From Falsiroseomonas tokyonensis (GTDB lineage: Bacteria > Pseudomonadota > Alphaproteobacteria > Acetobacterales > Acetobacteraceae), in contig NZ_JAFNJS010000002.1 in assembly GCF_019024325.1 (NCBI RefSeq), forward strand, positions 310,118-374,117: a DNA stretch of 64,000 bases, written 5' to 3'. A model generated the notes under the pieces. That model did no database searches and was not told where the DNA came from. It saw only the letters and a list, made by a program, of their open reading frames with translations. Numbering within the stretch: the stretch's first letter is position 1; each line of letters begins with the position of its first letter. Below, one piece after another: positions 18,594-27,655 of this stretch. The position numbers were made by a program, and so were the translations under genes.

Positions 18594-20405
18594 ATGAGCA
18601 GCCCCCGCGTAACGCGTGCCCACTCCATGCCCTTCGGCGCATCGGTGCAGCCGGATGGCGCCCTGCGCTTTCGCCTCTGGGCGCCTGCCCATGCCGAGGT
18701 GGGGCTGGAGATCGACGGCGCGGCGCCGCTGCCCATGCAGCGGGAGGAGGGGGGCTGGCACGCTTTGCAGACGCGCGCGGCGCGCCCCGGCAGCCGCTAC
18801 CGTTTCGTGCTGCCGGACGGGCTGCGCGTGCCGGACCCGGCCTCCCGCCACCAGCCGGAGGATGTGCACGGGCCGAGCGAGGTGATCGACCCCGCGGCCC
18901 ATGCCTGGACCGATGCCGGCTGGCGCGGCCGCCCCTGGGCGGAGGCGGTGCTGTACGAATTGCACATCGGCACCTTCACGCCCGAAGGCACCTTCGCCGC
19001 CGCCATCGCGCGCCTGCCGTATCTGGCGGCGCTCGGCGTCACCGCCATCCAGATCATGCCGGTGGCGGATTTCCCTGGCGGGCGGAACTGGGGCTATGAC
19101 GGCGTGCTGCCCTTCGCGCCCGACGCCAGCTACGGACGGCCGGAGGATCTGAAGGCCCTGGTCCAGGCCGCCCACGGCCATGGGCTGATGGTGATGCTCG
19201 ACGTGGTCTACAACCACTTCGGGCCCGAGGGCGCCTATCTGCATGCCGTCGCGCCCCAGGCCTTCACGGATCGCCACAAGACGCCCTGGGGCGCCGCGCT
19301 GAATTTCGACGGCGCCGATGCCGCGCCGGTGCGCGCGTACTTCATCCACAACGCGCTCTACTGGATCGAGGAATTCCACCTCGACGGGCTGCGGCTCGAT
19401 GCGGTGCACGCCATCATCGATGACAGCCCGAAGCACCTGCTGGAGGAGCTGGCGGAGCGGGTGCGCGCCGCCGTGCCGGACCGGCCGGTGCACCTGGTGC
19501 TGGAGAATGAGGAGAACGAGGCGCGCCGCCTGCAGCGCGACGCCCGCGGCCAGCCGCCGCACTATACGGCGCAGTGGAACGACGATGCGCATCACGTGCT
19601 GCATGTGGCCGCGACCGGCGAGCGCAGCGGCTACTACGCCGACTACCAGGGCGACACGGAAGCGCTGGCCCGCGCGCTGGCCGAGGGCTTCGCCTTCCAG
19701 GGCCAGATGATGCCCTATCGCGGCCATCCGCGCGGCGAACCGAGCGGTTCGCTGCAGCCCACCGCCTTCATCGCCTTCCTGCAGAACCACGACCAGATCG
19801 GCAATCGCGCCTTCGGCGATCGGCTGTGCCAGATCGCGCCGCGCGCCGCGCTGCGCGCCGTGGCGGCGGTGGCGCTGCTGCTGCCGCAGGTGCCGATGCT
19901 CTTCATGGGGGAGGAGTGGGACGCCGCGCAGCCCTTTCCCTTCTTCTGCGACTTTGGGCCCGAGCTGGCGGATGCCGTGCGCGAAGGCCGTCGCGCCGAA
20001 TTCGCCCGGTTTCCAGAATTCGCCGACCCAGCAATGCGCGAACGCATTCCGGATCCAATGGCGGAGCCAACCTTCGCCTCCGCCAAGTTGCGGTGGGACG
20101 ACGTGGCGAAGCCGTCGCATGCCGAGGCGCTGGGATGGCACCGCGCCATCCTCGCCGTGCGCCATGCCGAGATCATCCCGCGGCTGTCCGGGATCCGTCG
20201 CGGCGGGACCTGGCGCGTGCTGGGCGAAGGCGCCGTGGAAATCACCTGGGCGCTGCATCGTGGCGGCAAGCTGCACCTGGCCGCCAATCTCTCCGCCACC
20301 ACCTTGCCCGAAATGCCAGAGGCTGGCCGCGTGATCTGGCGCGAGGGTGCGGCCACGGGCCTGGGCCCCTGGACCGTCCGCTGGTCCATCGAGGAATCCG
20401 CATGA
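18594..20405 (+). CDS. treZ: Malto-oligosyltrehalose trehalohydrolase TreZ
   Basis: The 603-residue GH13 enzyme releases trehalose from maltooligosyl-trehalose. It opens with MPFGASVQPDGALRFRLWAP, an N-terminal CBM48-like domain. The GH13 barrel shows the Asp in GLRLDAVHAI, Glu in LVLENEENE and Asp in FLQNHDQIGNRAFG. FADFPGGRNWGYDGV-type text (VADFPGGRNWGYDGV) is typical of TreZ. The ATG at 18594 was chosen; 18558 and 18627 are in frame and cannot be excluded. Its stop overlaps the treY start (ATGA). Product trehalose is a compatible solute against osmotic and drying stress. Confidence 0.93.
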   Translation: MSSPRVTRAHSMPFGASVQPDGALRFRLWAPAHAEVGLEIDGAAPLPMQREEGGWHALQTRAARPGSRYRFVLPDGLRVPDPASRHQPEDVHGPSEVIDPAAHAWTDAGWRGRPWAEAVLYELHIGTFTPEGTFAAAIARLPYLAALGVTAIQIMPVADFPGGRNWGYDGVLPFAPDASYGRPEDLKALVQAAHGHGLMVMLDVVYNHFGPEGAYLHAVAPQAFTDRHKTPWGAALNFDGADAAPVRAYFIHNALYWIEEFHLDGLRLDAVHAIIDDSPKHLLEELAERVRAAVPDRPVHLVLENEENEARRLQRDARGQPPHYTAQWNDDAHHVLHVAATGERSGYYADYQGDTEALARALAEGFAFQGQMMPYRGHPRGEPSGSLQPTAFIAFLQNHDQIGNRAFGDRLCQIAPRAALRAVAAVALLLPQVPMLFMGEEWDAAQPFPFFCDFGPELADAVREGRRAEFARFPEFADPAMRERIPDPMAEPTFASAKLRWDDVAKPSHAEALGWHRAILAVRHAEIIPRLSGIRRGGTWRVLGEGAVEITWALHRGGKLHLAANLSATTLPEMPEAGRVIWREGAATGLGPWTVRWSIEESA

Positions 20406-23080
20406 CCGAAGCCGTGACCCCGCGCGCCACCTACCGGCTGCAATTCCATGCCGGCTTCGGCTTCGCCGATGCGGCGCGGCTCGCGCCCTACCTGGCGCGG
20501 CTCGGCGTCAGCCATGTCTATGCCTCGCCCTATCTCAAGGCGCGGCCGGGCAGCACGCATGGCTATGACATCGTCGACCACAATGCGCTGAACCCGGAGC
20601 TGGGCGACGAACAGGCCTTCCGGGACATGGTCACCGCCTTCCGCGCGCATGGGCTGGGGCAGATCCTCGACTTCGTGCCGAACCACATGGGTGTGGGCGG
20701 GGCGGACAATCCCTGGTGGCTCGATGTGCTGGAATGGGGCGAGGCATCGGACTACGCGGGCTGGTTCGACATCGATTGGCGCCGCGGCCGGCTGCTGGTG
20801 CCGTTCCTGGGCGACCAGTATGGCGCGGTGCTGGAGGCAGGGCAGTTGGCACTGCGCTTCGATGCGGCGGCCGGAAGCTTCGCCGTCTGGGCCTATGACA
20901 CGCACAAGCTGCCGATCTGCCCGCTGCATTACGGCCGCGTGCTGGGCGATGCGCATCCCGAGCTGGAACGCCTAGGCGACGCCTTTGCGGGTTTGCCGGA
21001 CTGGCGTCCGCGCATCGTCGCCCGCGCGCGCGACCTGCAGGCGGAGCTTGCCGCGCTGGTCGCCGGCGATGCCGCGCTGCTGCGCGCGGTGGAGCAGGCG
21101 GTCGCCGCGCTGAACGCGGAGCCCGTCCGACTGGATGCGCTGATCCGTGACCAGCACTGGCGCGCCGCACACTTCCGCGTCGCGGCGGATGACATCAACT
21201 ACCGCCGCTTCTTCAACATCAACGAGCTCGCCGGGCTGCGCATGGAGCTGCCGGAGCTTTTCGAGCATGCGCATCGCCTGGTCTTCGCACTGCTGGCCGA
21301 TGGCACGCTGGACGGGCTGCGCATCGACCATGTCGATGGCCTGCTCGACCCGAAGGGCTATCTGGAACAGCTGCGCGCCGCCGCGCCGCGCCCCTTCTAC
21401 CTGGTGGTGGAGAAAATCCTGGCGCGCCATGAGGCCTTGCGCGCGGACTGGCCGGTGCAGGGTACAACGGGCTACGAATTCGCCAACCTCGTGCTCGGTG
21501 TGCTGGTGGACCCGGCCGGTGAGGCGCCGCTGACGCGCCTCTACGCCGACTTCACCGGGGCGGAGCAAGATTTCGACGCCATCGTGCAGGACTGCAAGCT
21601 GCGCATCATGCGCAACGAGATGGCGGGAGAGCTGGCGATGCTGGCCCGCGAAGCCGCGCGCATCGCGCAGCAGACGCCGCGCAGTGCCGACTTCACGCAG
21701 AACATCCTCTCCCGCGGCCTGGCCGCCGTGGTGGCCGGCTTCACCGTCTATCGCAGCTATGTCGATGCCGCCGCCCCGCCGACGGCGGAGGACCGCCACG
21801 CGATCGAGGAAGCTGTGGCCGCCGCGAGGCGGCAGGAGCCGGACCTCGACCCCAGCGTCTTCGACTTCCTGCACCGCCTGCTGACCACCGACCTGGTGGC
21901 CGAGCCCCGCAGCGGCTTCAGCCGCCACGCGGTGCAGCGCCTGGCCATGCGGGTGCAGCAATACAGCGGCCCGATCATGGCCAAGGGCCTCGAGGACACG
22001 GCCTTCTACCGCTACAACCGCATGGTCGCGCTGAACGAGGTGGGGGGGCACCCCGACCATTTCGGCGTGTCGCTGGAGGAATTCCACGCCGCCAATGCGG
22101 AGCGCGCGCGGCACTGGCCCCAGGCGATGCTCTCCACCTCCACCCACGACACCAAGCGCGGCGAGGATACCCGCGCGCGGCTGGCCGTGCTGGCCGGCAT
22201 GCCGGAGGAATGGGCGCGCCAGGTCCGCAACTGGTCCGCCATCCTGCGCCAGGGGGAGGGCGCGCCGGACCGCAACGACGAATACCTCTTCTACCAGCTG
22301 CTGCTCGGCGTCTGGCCCGTGCAGGGGCCGGATGCGGAGCTCGTCGCGCGGCTGGAAGGCGCCATGACCAAGTCGATGCGGGAGGCCAAGCGCCATTCCA
22401 ATTGGGCCGCGCCCAATACCGACTATGAGGAAGCCGTTCTGGGCTTCGTCCGGCGGGCGCTGGACAGCCAGGACTTCCTCGCCGCCTTCCTGCCCTTCCA
22501 GGAAAGGGTGGCCCGGCTGGGGCTGGAGTTCAGCCTGGTGCAGACGGCGCTGAAGCTGACGCTGCCGGGCATGCCGGACATCTACCAGGGCGCGGAGTCC
22601 TGGGACCTCAGCCTGGTGGATCCCGACAACCGTCGGCCGGTGAACTATGCCGCGCGCGACTCGGCGCTGGAGTCGGTGACGGAAGCGCTGGCGAAGGACC
22701 CAGGCGGGGCCTGGGCGGCCATGGCGGAAGGCTGGCGCGACGGGCGCATGAAGCTGGCGCTGACCGCCCAGCTGTTGGCGCATCGCGCGGCGAATCCGGC
22801 GCTCTACGCCCAGGGCGACTACCAGCCGCTGGCGGCATCCGGCGCCGCCGCGCCGCAGCTTCTGGGCTTCGCCCGGCGGCACGGCGATTTGGAGATTCGC
22901 CTTGTCGGAGCACGATTCGCGCCGCAGCCGGACTGGCAGGACAGCAGCCTGGACTGGCCGGGGAAAGATACCGAATGGCGGGACCTGTTGACGGGGCAGG
23001 TGATCCGTCCGCAGGGCAGGTTAACGCCCGGTGAAGCCCTGCGCAGCCTGCCGGTGGCCGTCTTCGCGCGGATCCGCTGA
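20402..23080 (+). CDS. treY: Malto-oligosyltrehalose synthase TreY
   Basis: An 892-residue GH13 enzyme that converts the reducing end of a maltooligosaccharide to an alpha,alpha-1,1-linked trehalosyl end. Signature blocks are TYRLQFHAGFGFADAA at the N-terminus, ASPYLKARPGSTHGYD, ILDFVPNHMG, DGLRIDHVDGL (nucleophile Asp), YLVVEKILARHE (acid Glu) and STHDTKRGEDTRARL (Asp). KLTLPGMPDIYQG near the C-terminus is also diagnostic. Full length for the family. The start is the ATG overlapping the treZ stop; longer frames are shadows. With treZ and glgX it forms the TreX-TreY-TreZ route from glucan to trehalose. Confidence 0.94.
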   Translation: MTEAVTPRATYRLQFHAGFGFADAARLAPYLARLGVSHVYASPYLKARPGSTHGYDIVDHNALNPELGDEQAFRDMVTAFRAHGLGQILDFVPNHMGVGGADNPWWLDVLEWGEASDYAGWFDIDWRRGRLLVPFLGDQYGAVLEAGQLALRFDAAAGSFAVWAYDTHKLPICPLHYGRVLGDAHPELERLGDAFAGLPDWRPRIVARARDLQAELAALVAGDAALLRAVEQAVAALNAEPVRLDALIRDQHWRAAHFRVAADDINYRRFFNINELAGLRMELPELFEHAHRLVFALLADGTLDGLRIDHVDGLLDPKGYLEQLRAAAPRPFYLVVEKILARHEALRADWPVQGTTGYEFANLVLGVLVDPAGEAPLTRLYADFTGAEQDFDAIVQDCKLRIMRNEMAGELAMLAREAARIAQQTPRSADFTQNILSRGLAAVVAGFTVYRSYVDAAAPPTAEDRHAIEEAVAAARRQEPDLDPSVFDFLHRLLTTDLVAEPRSGFSRHAVQRLAMRVQQYSGPIMAKGLEDTAFYRYNRMVALNEVGGHPDHFGVSLEEFHAANAERARHWPQAMLSTSTHDTKRGEDTRARLAVLAGMPEEWARQVRNWSAILRQGEGAPDRNDEYLFYQLLLGVWPVQGPDAELVARLEGAMTKSMREAKRHSNWAAPNTDYEEAVLGFVRRALDSQDFLAAFLPFQERVARLGLEFSLVQTALKLTLPGMPDIYQGAESWDLSLVDPDNRRPVNYAARDSALESVTEALAKDPGGAWAAMAEGWRDGRMKLALTAQLLAHRAANPALYAQGDYQPLAASGAAAPQLLGFARRHGDLEIRLVGARFAPQPDWQDSSLDWPGKDTEWRDLLTGQVIRPQGRLTPGEALRSLPVAVFARIR

Positions 23081-23109
23081 TACACTGCGATAACCGAAAC
23101 ATGCAGCTT

Positions 23110-23138
23110 GCCGCGAATCACACGCTGACATTCGCGGC
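23110..23138. terminator. Stem-loop between treY and HU
   Basis: A perfect 9-bp stem (23110-23118 with 23130-23138, gccgcgaat/attcgcggc) and an 11-base loop lie 29 bases after the treY stop. No T-run follows, so it may be a weak or factor-assisted terminator, or part of the HU leader. Confidence 0.4.
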
Positions 23139-23177
23139 GGTTCCGGCTATGCGACCGATATCGCAAGGAGCCAGTGC

Positions 23178-23486
23178 ATGTCGAAGAAGTTTCTGACCGA
23201 CGTCATCGTGAAGTCGACCGAGATGCCGGCCAATGCCGCCGGCCGGCTCGCGGCCGACATCATCGCAGCCATCAAGGGGGAGATCGTCCAGTCCGGGCGC
23301 TTCACCATCCCCGATTTCGGCGCCTTCAGCGTGCGGGAGACGGCGAAGCGCACCGCGCTGAACCCGCGGACCGGCGAGAAGGTGGCGGTGAAGGCCGGCG
23401 CGACGGTGCGCTTCAAGGCCAGCAAGGCGCTGAAGGAATCGGCGCTGGCCGGCATGAAGAAGGCGAAGCGCAAGGCCAAGGCCTGA
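23178..23486 (+). CDS. HU-family DNA-binding protein
   Basis: A 102-residue nucleoid-associated protein of the HU/IHF family that bends DNA as a dimer. It shows FTIPDFGAFSVRE and the DNA-binding arm with LNPRTGEKVAVKAGATVRFKA. The C-terminus after residue 92 is a short Lys/Arg/Ala tail (KKAKRKAKA), longer and more basic than in E. coli HU and reminiscent of the tails of some alphaproteobacterial HU-like proteins; it probably adds non-specific DNA affinity. AAGGAG lies nine bases before the ATG. The gene stands alone and is followed by a strong terminator, so it is transcribed on its own. Confidence 0.92.
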   Translation: MSKKFLTDVIVKSTEMPANAAGRLAADIIAAIKGEIVQSGRFTIPDFGAFSVRETAKRTALNPRTGEKVAVKAGATVRFKASKALKESALAGMKKAKRKAKA

Positions 23487-23490
23487 TCCC

Positions 23491-23554
23491 CGCGGGGCTT
23501 CGGCCCCGCGACCGTGACGCAAGGGGCACCGGATGGCGACATCCGGTGCCCTTT
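23491..23554 (+). terminator. Double stem-loop terminator after HU
   Basis: First a perfect 8-bp stem with a TTCG tetraloop (23491-23510), then an 11-bp perfect stem (23524-23534 with 23541-23551, gggcaccggat/atccggtgccc) followed by TTT. The second has the shape of an intrinsic terminator for HU. Confidence 0.75.
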
Positions 23555-23559
23555 CGCGT

Positions 23560-24993
23560 TTACAGGCCGGCCTGGCTGACGAACTTCGTGTTCAGATAGG
23601 CCTCGATCGCCTCCGACCCACCCTCGGAGCCATAGCCGCTGTCCTTCATGCCGCCGAAGGGCACTTCCGGCAGCGCGAGGCCCAGGTGGTTGATGGTCAT
23701 CATGCCCGATTCGACCCGAGCCGCGATGGCATTCGCCGTCTTGGCGCTGCGGGTGAAGGCATAGGAGGCGAGGCCGAAGGGCAGGCGGTTCGCTTCCTCC
23801 ACCACCTCCTCCAGGTCGCCGAAGGGGGCGATCATGGCGACGGGGCCGAAGGGCTCTTCGTTCATCATCCGGGCATCGCGGCCGACGCCGGTCAGCACGG
23901 TCGGCTGGTAGAAATAGCCCTTGTTGCCGATCCGCTCGCCGCCCGTGTGCACCTCCGCCCCGCGCTGCCGTGCATCGGCCACCAGCCCCTCCACCCAGGG
24001 CACGCGCCGCTCATGCGCCAGCGGGCCCATCTGCGTGTCGGCATCCATGCCGGCGCCGACCTTCAGCGCCTTGGCATGGGCGGTGAACCGCTCGACGAAT
24101 TCCGGGTAGGACTTCTGCTGCACCAGGAAGCGGGTGGGGGAGACGCAGACCTGGCCGGCATTGCGGAATTTCGCGCCGGCCAGCGTCTTCGCCGCGAGTT
24201 CGAGATCCGCATCGTCGAAGACGATCGCCGGCGCATGGCCGCCGAGCTCCATGGTCACGCGCTTCATGTGCTGGCCGGCGAGCGCCGAGAGCATTTTGCC
24301 GATCGGGGTGGAGCCGGTGAAGGTCACCTTGCGGATGACCGGGTGCGGAATCAGGTACTCGCTGATCTCGGCCGGCACGCCATAGACCAGGTTCGCCACG
24401 CCCTTGGGCAGGCCGGCATCCGCGAAAGCGCGGATCAGCTCGGCGGGGGAGGCCGGGGTCTCCTCCGGCGCCTTGACGATGATGGAGCAGCCGGTGGCCA
24501 GGGCGGCGGACAGCTTGCGGACCACCTGGTTGATGGGGAAGTTCCAGGGCGTGAACGCGGCGACGGGGCCGACCGGCTCCTTCACCACCAGCTGGTACAC
24601 ACCTTCCGCACGCGCGGGGATGACGCGGCCGTAGGCGCGGCGGGCTTCCTCGGCGAACCAGTCGATGATGTCGGCGGCCGCCATCACCTCCATCTTCGCC
24701 TCGGCCAGCGGCTTGCCCTGCTCCAGCGTCATCATCTGCGCGGTGGCATCGGCGCGGCTACGGAAGATATCGGCCGCCTTGCGCATCAGCTTGGAGCGGT
24801 CGAAGGCGGAGACCTTCTTCCACACGGCAAAGCCGCGGGCGGCGGCCTCCAGCGCCTCATCCAGGTCGTCGGTGGTGGCATGGGCAACCTGGCCGATGAC
24901 TTCCTCGGTGGCCGGGTTCAGCACGGGCAGGCTACGGCCGCCGCGGGCGGCGCGCCAGGTGCCGTCGATGAACAGCTGGGTATCGGGATACAT
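23560..24993 (-). CDS. NAD(P)-dependent aldehyde dehydrogenase, succinate-semialdehyde dehydrogenase like
   Basis: A 477-residue aldehyde dehydrogenase. [14 protein letters not shown] (about 147-160) is the coenzyme-binding block, [11 protein letters not shown] the glycine motif, Glu249 in [10 protein letters not shown] the general base and Cys283 in [12 protein letters not shown] the nucleophile. The [15 protein letters not shown] ending and overall similarity point to the GabD/succinate-semialdehyde dehydrogenase group, although semialdehydes such as glutarate or 2-oxoglutarate semialdehyde are equally possible. It lies 78 bases downstream of the hydroxyacid dehydrogenase gene on the same strand and probably shares its transcript. 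Its 3' end faces the HU terminator. Confidence 0.88.
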   Translation of the reverse strand: MYPDTQLFIDGTWRAARGGRSLPVLNPATEEVIGQVAHATTDDLDEALEAAARGFAVWKKVSAFDRSKLMRKAADIFRSRADATAQMMTLEQGKPLAEAKMEVMAAADIIDWFAEEARRAYGRVIPARAEGVYQLVVKEPVGPVAAFTPWNFPINQVVRKLSAALATGCSIIVKAPEETPASPAELIRAFADAGLPKGVANLVYGVPAEISEYLIPHPVIRKVTFTGSTPIGKMLSALAGQHMKRVTMELGGHAPAIVFDDADLELAAKTLAGAKFRNAGQVCVSPTRFLVQQKSYPEFVERFTAHAKALKVGAGMDADTQMGPLAHERRVPWVEGLVADARQRGAEVHTGGERIGNKGYFYQPTVLTGVGRDARMMNEEPFGPVAMIAPFGDLEEVVEEANRLPFGLASYAFTRSAKTANAIAARVESGMMTINHLGLALPEVPFGGMKDSGYGSEGGSEAIEAYLNTKFVSQAGL

Positions 24994-25071
24994 GCGCGTC
25001 TCCTATGCGTCTTGGCGCGGAAGGTGCCACAGGGACGCCAAAGGGGGAACCAGGGGGGAACCGGGGGCAGT

Positions 25072-26115
25072 TCAGCTGTTCGGCCCGCGCTCCATCGCAT
25101 AGGGCTGCCAGCGGCGCAGGCCGGAGCCCGGCAGCACCGTGGGATTCACGCAGGACATCGGCCAGCGGCCGGACAGCACCAGCGCCAGCTCCTGCCCCGC
25201 GCGCCGCTTGCGTGCCTCGTCGAAACGGGCCGAGGCGCTGGCATTGTGCGGCGAGAGGATGACGTGGGGCATCTTCAGCAGCGGATTGTCCGGCTTCACC
25301 GGCTCGATCTCGAAGACATCAAGGCCGGCGCCGGCGATGCGCTTGGATTGCAGCGCCTCGATCAGCGCCGCCTCATCCACCGTCGGGCCGCGGCCGGTGT
25401 TGATGAAGATGGCGTTGGGCTTCATTTTCGCGAAGTGACGCGTGGTCAGCATATGGCCGGTCTCGGGCGTGGCCGGCGCGTGCATGGACAGGAAATCGGA
25501 TTGCGCCAGAACCTCGTCCAGGCTGGCCGGCACCACGCCGAGCGCGCTCATCGTCAGCTCATCCACAAAGGGGTCGTAGGCCATCATGCGCAGCCCGAAG
25601 GCCTTGGCGCGCAGCGCGACCAGGCGGGCGACGCGGCCGAAGGCGACGAAGCCGAGCGTCTGGCCCATCAGCCGCGGCACGGTGGAAAGCTGCGGGCGCC
25701 CTTCCGTCCAGCGGCCCTCGCGCACCATGCGGTCCTGCTCGATGCAGCGGCGATGGGTCGCCAGCAGCAGCATCATGGCGTGGTCTGCGACTTCCTCGAT
25801 GAAGGTGTCGGGGCAATTGGTCACGGCGATGCCCTGCGCGGTGGCGGCGACCACATCGACGTAATCCACGCCCACGGTGGCGCAGGTGATGACCTTGGCC
25901 TTGGTCAGCGCCTGGATCATCGGTGCGGAGAAGCGCATGCCCTTGGCATAGACTGCATCGGCCTCCGGCGCCGCGGCGATGAAGCCTTCCTCCGTCGCCG
26001 GGCATTCGACGATCTCGGCGCCGAGCCGTTCCAGCGCCTCCATCTCCAGCGCATAGCCGCCACCATGCGTGGTGAAGGAGGCGCCTGCGGGCGTCAGGAT
26101 TCTGGGCTTGGACAT
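25072..26115 (-). CDS. D-2-hydroxyacid dehydrogenase family protein
   Basis: A 347-residue member of the NAD-dependent 2-hydroxyacid dehydrogenases. Catalytic residues are present: Arg in INTGRGPTVDE, Glu in DVFEIEPVKPD and His in LSPHNASASA. The Rossmann fingerprint reads LGFVAFGRVARLVA, with Ala at the first and last glycine positions of the usual GxGxxG, an uncommon variant. The start MSKPRILTPAG at 26115 fits the family N-terminus; the frame continues upstream only into non-coding sequence. It probably precedes the semialdehyde dehydrogenase in one transcript and diverges from an SDR gene across 103 bases. The substrate is unknown. Confidence 0.83.
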   Translation of the reverse strand: MSKPRILTPAGASFTTHGGGYALEMEALERLGAEIVECPATEEGFIAAAPEADAVYAKGMRFSAPMIQALTKAKVITCATVGVDYVDVVAATAQGIAVTNCPDTFIEEVADHAMMLLLATHRRCIEQDRMVREGRWTEGRPQLSTVPRLMGQTLGFVAFGRVARLVALRAKAFGLRMMAYDPFVDELTMSALGVVPASLDEVLAQSDFLSMHAPATPETGHMLTTRHFAKMKPNAIFINTGRGPTVDEAALIEALQSKRIAGAGLDVFEIEPVKPDNPLLKMPHVILSPHNASASARFDEARKRRAGQELALVLSGRWPMSCVNPTVLPGSGLRRWQPYAMERGPNS

Positions 26116-26218
26116 GGCTGCGTTTCCCTTCGATTGACCACAGCTTGCATCCGCTACGGGGGGCCGACAAGCGCGCGGCGCGCTGCTAGCCTGCGTCTGC
26201 GACAAGGGAGAAGCGAAA

Positions 26219-26980
26219 ATGGCGCGTTTGGCGGGCAAGGTCGCCTGGGTCACCGGGGCGGGCAGCGGCATCGGCGAGGCCGCGGCGCTGGCGCTGGCGG
26301 AGGAGGGCGCGGAACTGGTGCTGACCGGCCGCCGTCCCGCGCCGCTGGAGGATGTGGCGGCCCGCATCAAGGCCCAGGGCGGCACTGCGCATGTGCAGCC
26401 GGCCGACATGATGGATGCCGCGGCCGTGAAGGCGGTGGGCGCTTTCCTGGCCGAGAAATTCGGACGGCTCGACATCCTGGTGAACAATGCGGGACTGAAC
26501 ATCACGCAGCGCCGCTGGGCAGTTCTGGATGCGGATGGGGTGGATGAGCTGGTGCGCGGCAACCTGGCCTCCGCCTTCTATGCGGTGACGGTGGCGCTAC
26601 CGCTGATGCGGCCGCAGAAGGACGGCGTGCTGATCCACACCGCCTCCATGGCCGGGCGCAATATCTCCATGCTTTCGGGTGCGGGCTACACGGCCGCCAA
26701 GCACGGCGTGGTGGCGATGAGCCACACCATCAACATGGAGGAATGCGTCAACGGCATCCGCAGCTGCGCCCTGCTGCCGGGGGAGGTGGCGACGCCCATC
26801 CTCGACAAGCGCCCGAACCCGGTGAGCGCAGAGGAGCGCGCGCGCATGGTGCAATCCGCCGACGTCGGCGATCTGGTGCGCTACATCGCCTGCCTGCCGA
26901 AGCATGTGACGATCAACGAGGTCTGGATCACGCCGACGCATAACCGCAGCTATGTGGCGGCGCTGAACCAGAAGCTCTGA
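26219..26980 (+). CDS. Short-chain dehydrogenase/reductase (SDR)
   Basis: A classical 253-residue SDR. VTGAGSGIGEAAAL (11-24) is the cofactor loop, NNAGLN the structural motif, and Ser in HTASMAG with YTAAK forms the catalytic Ser-Tyr-Lys set. Arg residues after the glycine motif (LTGRRP) favour NADP(H), by family rules. A GGGAGAAG ribosome-binding site precedes the ATG at 26219. It diverges from the 2-hydroxyacid dehydrogenase and converges with the flavodoxin-fold reductase after two bases. Substrate unknown. Confidence 0.87.
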   Translation: MARLAGKVAWVTGAGSGIGEAAALALAEEGAELVLTGRRPAPLEDVAARIKAQGGTAHVQPADMMDAAAVKAVGAFLAEKFGRLDILVNNAGLNITQRRWAVLDADGVDELVRGNLASAFYAVTVALPLMRPQKDGVLIHTASMAGRNISMLSGAGYTAAKHGVVAMSHTINMEECVNGIRSCALLPGEVATPILDKRPNPVSAEERARMVQSADVGDLVRYIACLPKHVTINEVWITPTHNRSYVAALNQKL

Positions 26981-26982
26981 GT

Positions 26983-27597
26983 CTACTCCACGCCAGGGAA
27001 GGGCTTGGCCTGCAGCAGCCGCGCCAGATGCGCGGCGCTGCTGGCCAGCATTTCGGCGGTCTCCGTCACCTTTTCCGGCGTCTTCTTCAGATCCTTGAAG
27101 TCGACATCGCCCATCGCCTCGCCCACCCAGTAGCAGCTGGCGGAGGGCGGGATGGTCCAGCCCGTGTCGTTCAGCGCCTGGAAGATCTGCGCGGCGGAGG
27201 CATGCGCGCCATCCTCATTGCCGACGACGGCGGCAACCGCCAGCTTGCCGTAGCTCGGCATGCGGCCCTGGTCGTCGGTTTCCGAGATGAAGGCGTCCAT
27301 CCGCTCCAGCACCCGCTTGGCGACGCTGCTGGGCTGGCCGAGCCAGATCGGGCCGCCGAGGATCAGGATGTCATGCGCCAGGATCTTTTCCCGAAGCGCA
27401 GGCCAGTCGTCGCCCTCGCCCTCATCCGACGTCACGCCTGGCTTGATATTCAGGGCGGCGACGCGGACCGTTTCCGTCACCTCCACCTGCTGCTCCGCGA
27501 AGGCCGATTTCAGCACGGCGAGCATGGCGTCGGTGGAGGAGGCTTCGCTGGCATCGGACTTCAGCGTGCAGTTGAGGGCTAGCGCCTTGATCGCCAT
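26983..27597 (-). CDS. Flavodoxin-fold NAD(P)H-dependent oxidoreductase
   Basis: The 204-residue protein has a flavodoxin-like fold: IKALALNCTLKSD at the N-terminus forms the FMN phosphate loop and DILILGGPIWLGQPSSVAKRV (about 82-102) the second FMN-contacting loop. This pattern is typical of NADPH-dependent FMN reductases/iron-sulfur flavoproteins. The start at 27597 (MAIKALALN) has GGAG upstream; ten more residues are in frame before it but unlike the family. It lies 58 bases downstream of the last permease gene of the ABC importer and could be the final gene of that operon. Electron acceptor unknown. Confidence 0.8.
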   Translation of the reverse strand: MAIKALALNCTLKSDASEASSTDAMLAVLKSAFAEQQVEVTETVRVAALNIKPGVTSDEGEGDDWPALREKILAHDILILGGPIWLGQPSSVAKRVLERMDAFISETDDQGRMPSYGKLAVAAVVGNEDGAHASAAQIFQALNDTGWTIPPSASCYWVGEAMGDVDFKDLKKTPEKVTETAEMLASSAAHLARLLQAKPFPGVE

Positions 27598-27655
27598 GGC
27601 GGGAACTCCGGAGGGGTCGCGGTGCAAGCGCCCCGCCGGCCCCTCGGTTCCGCGT

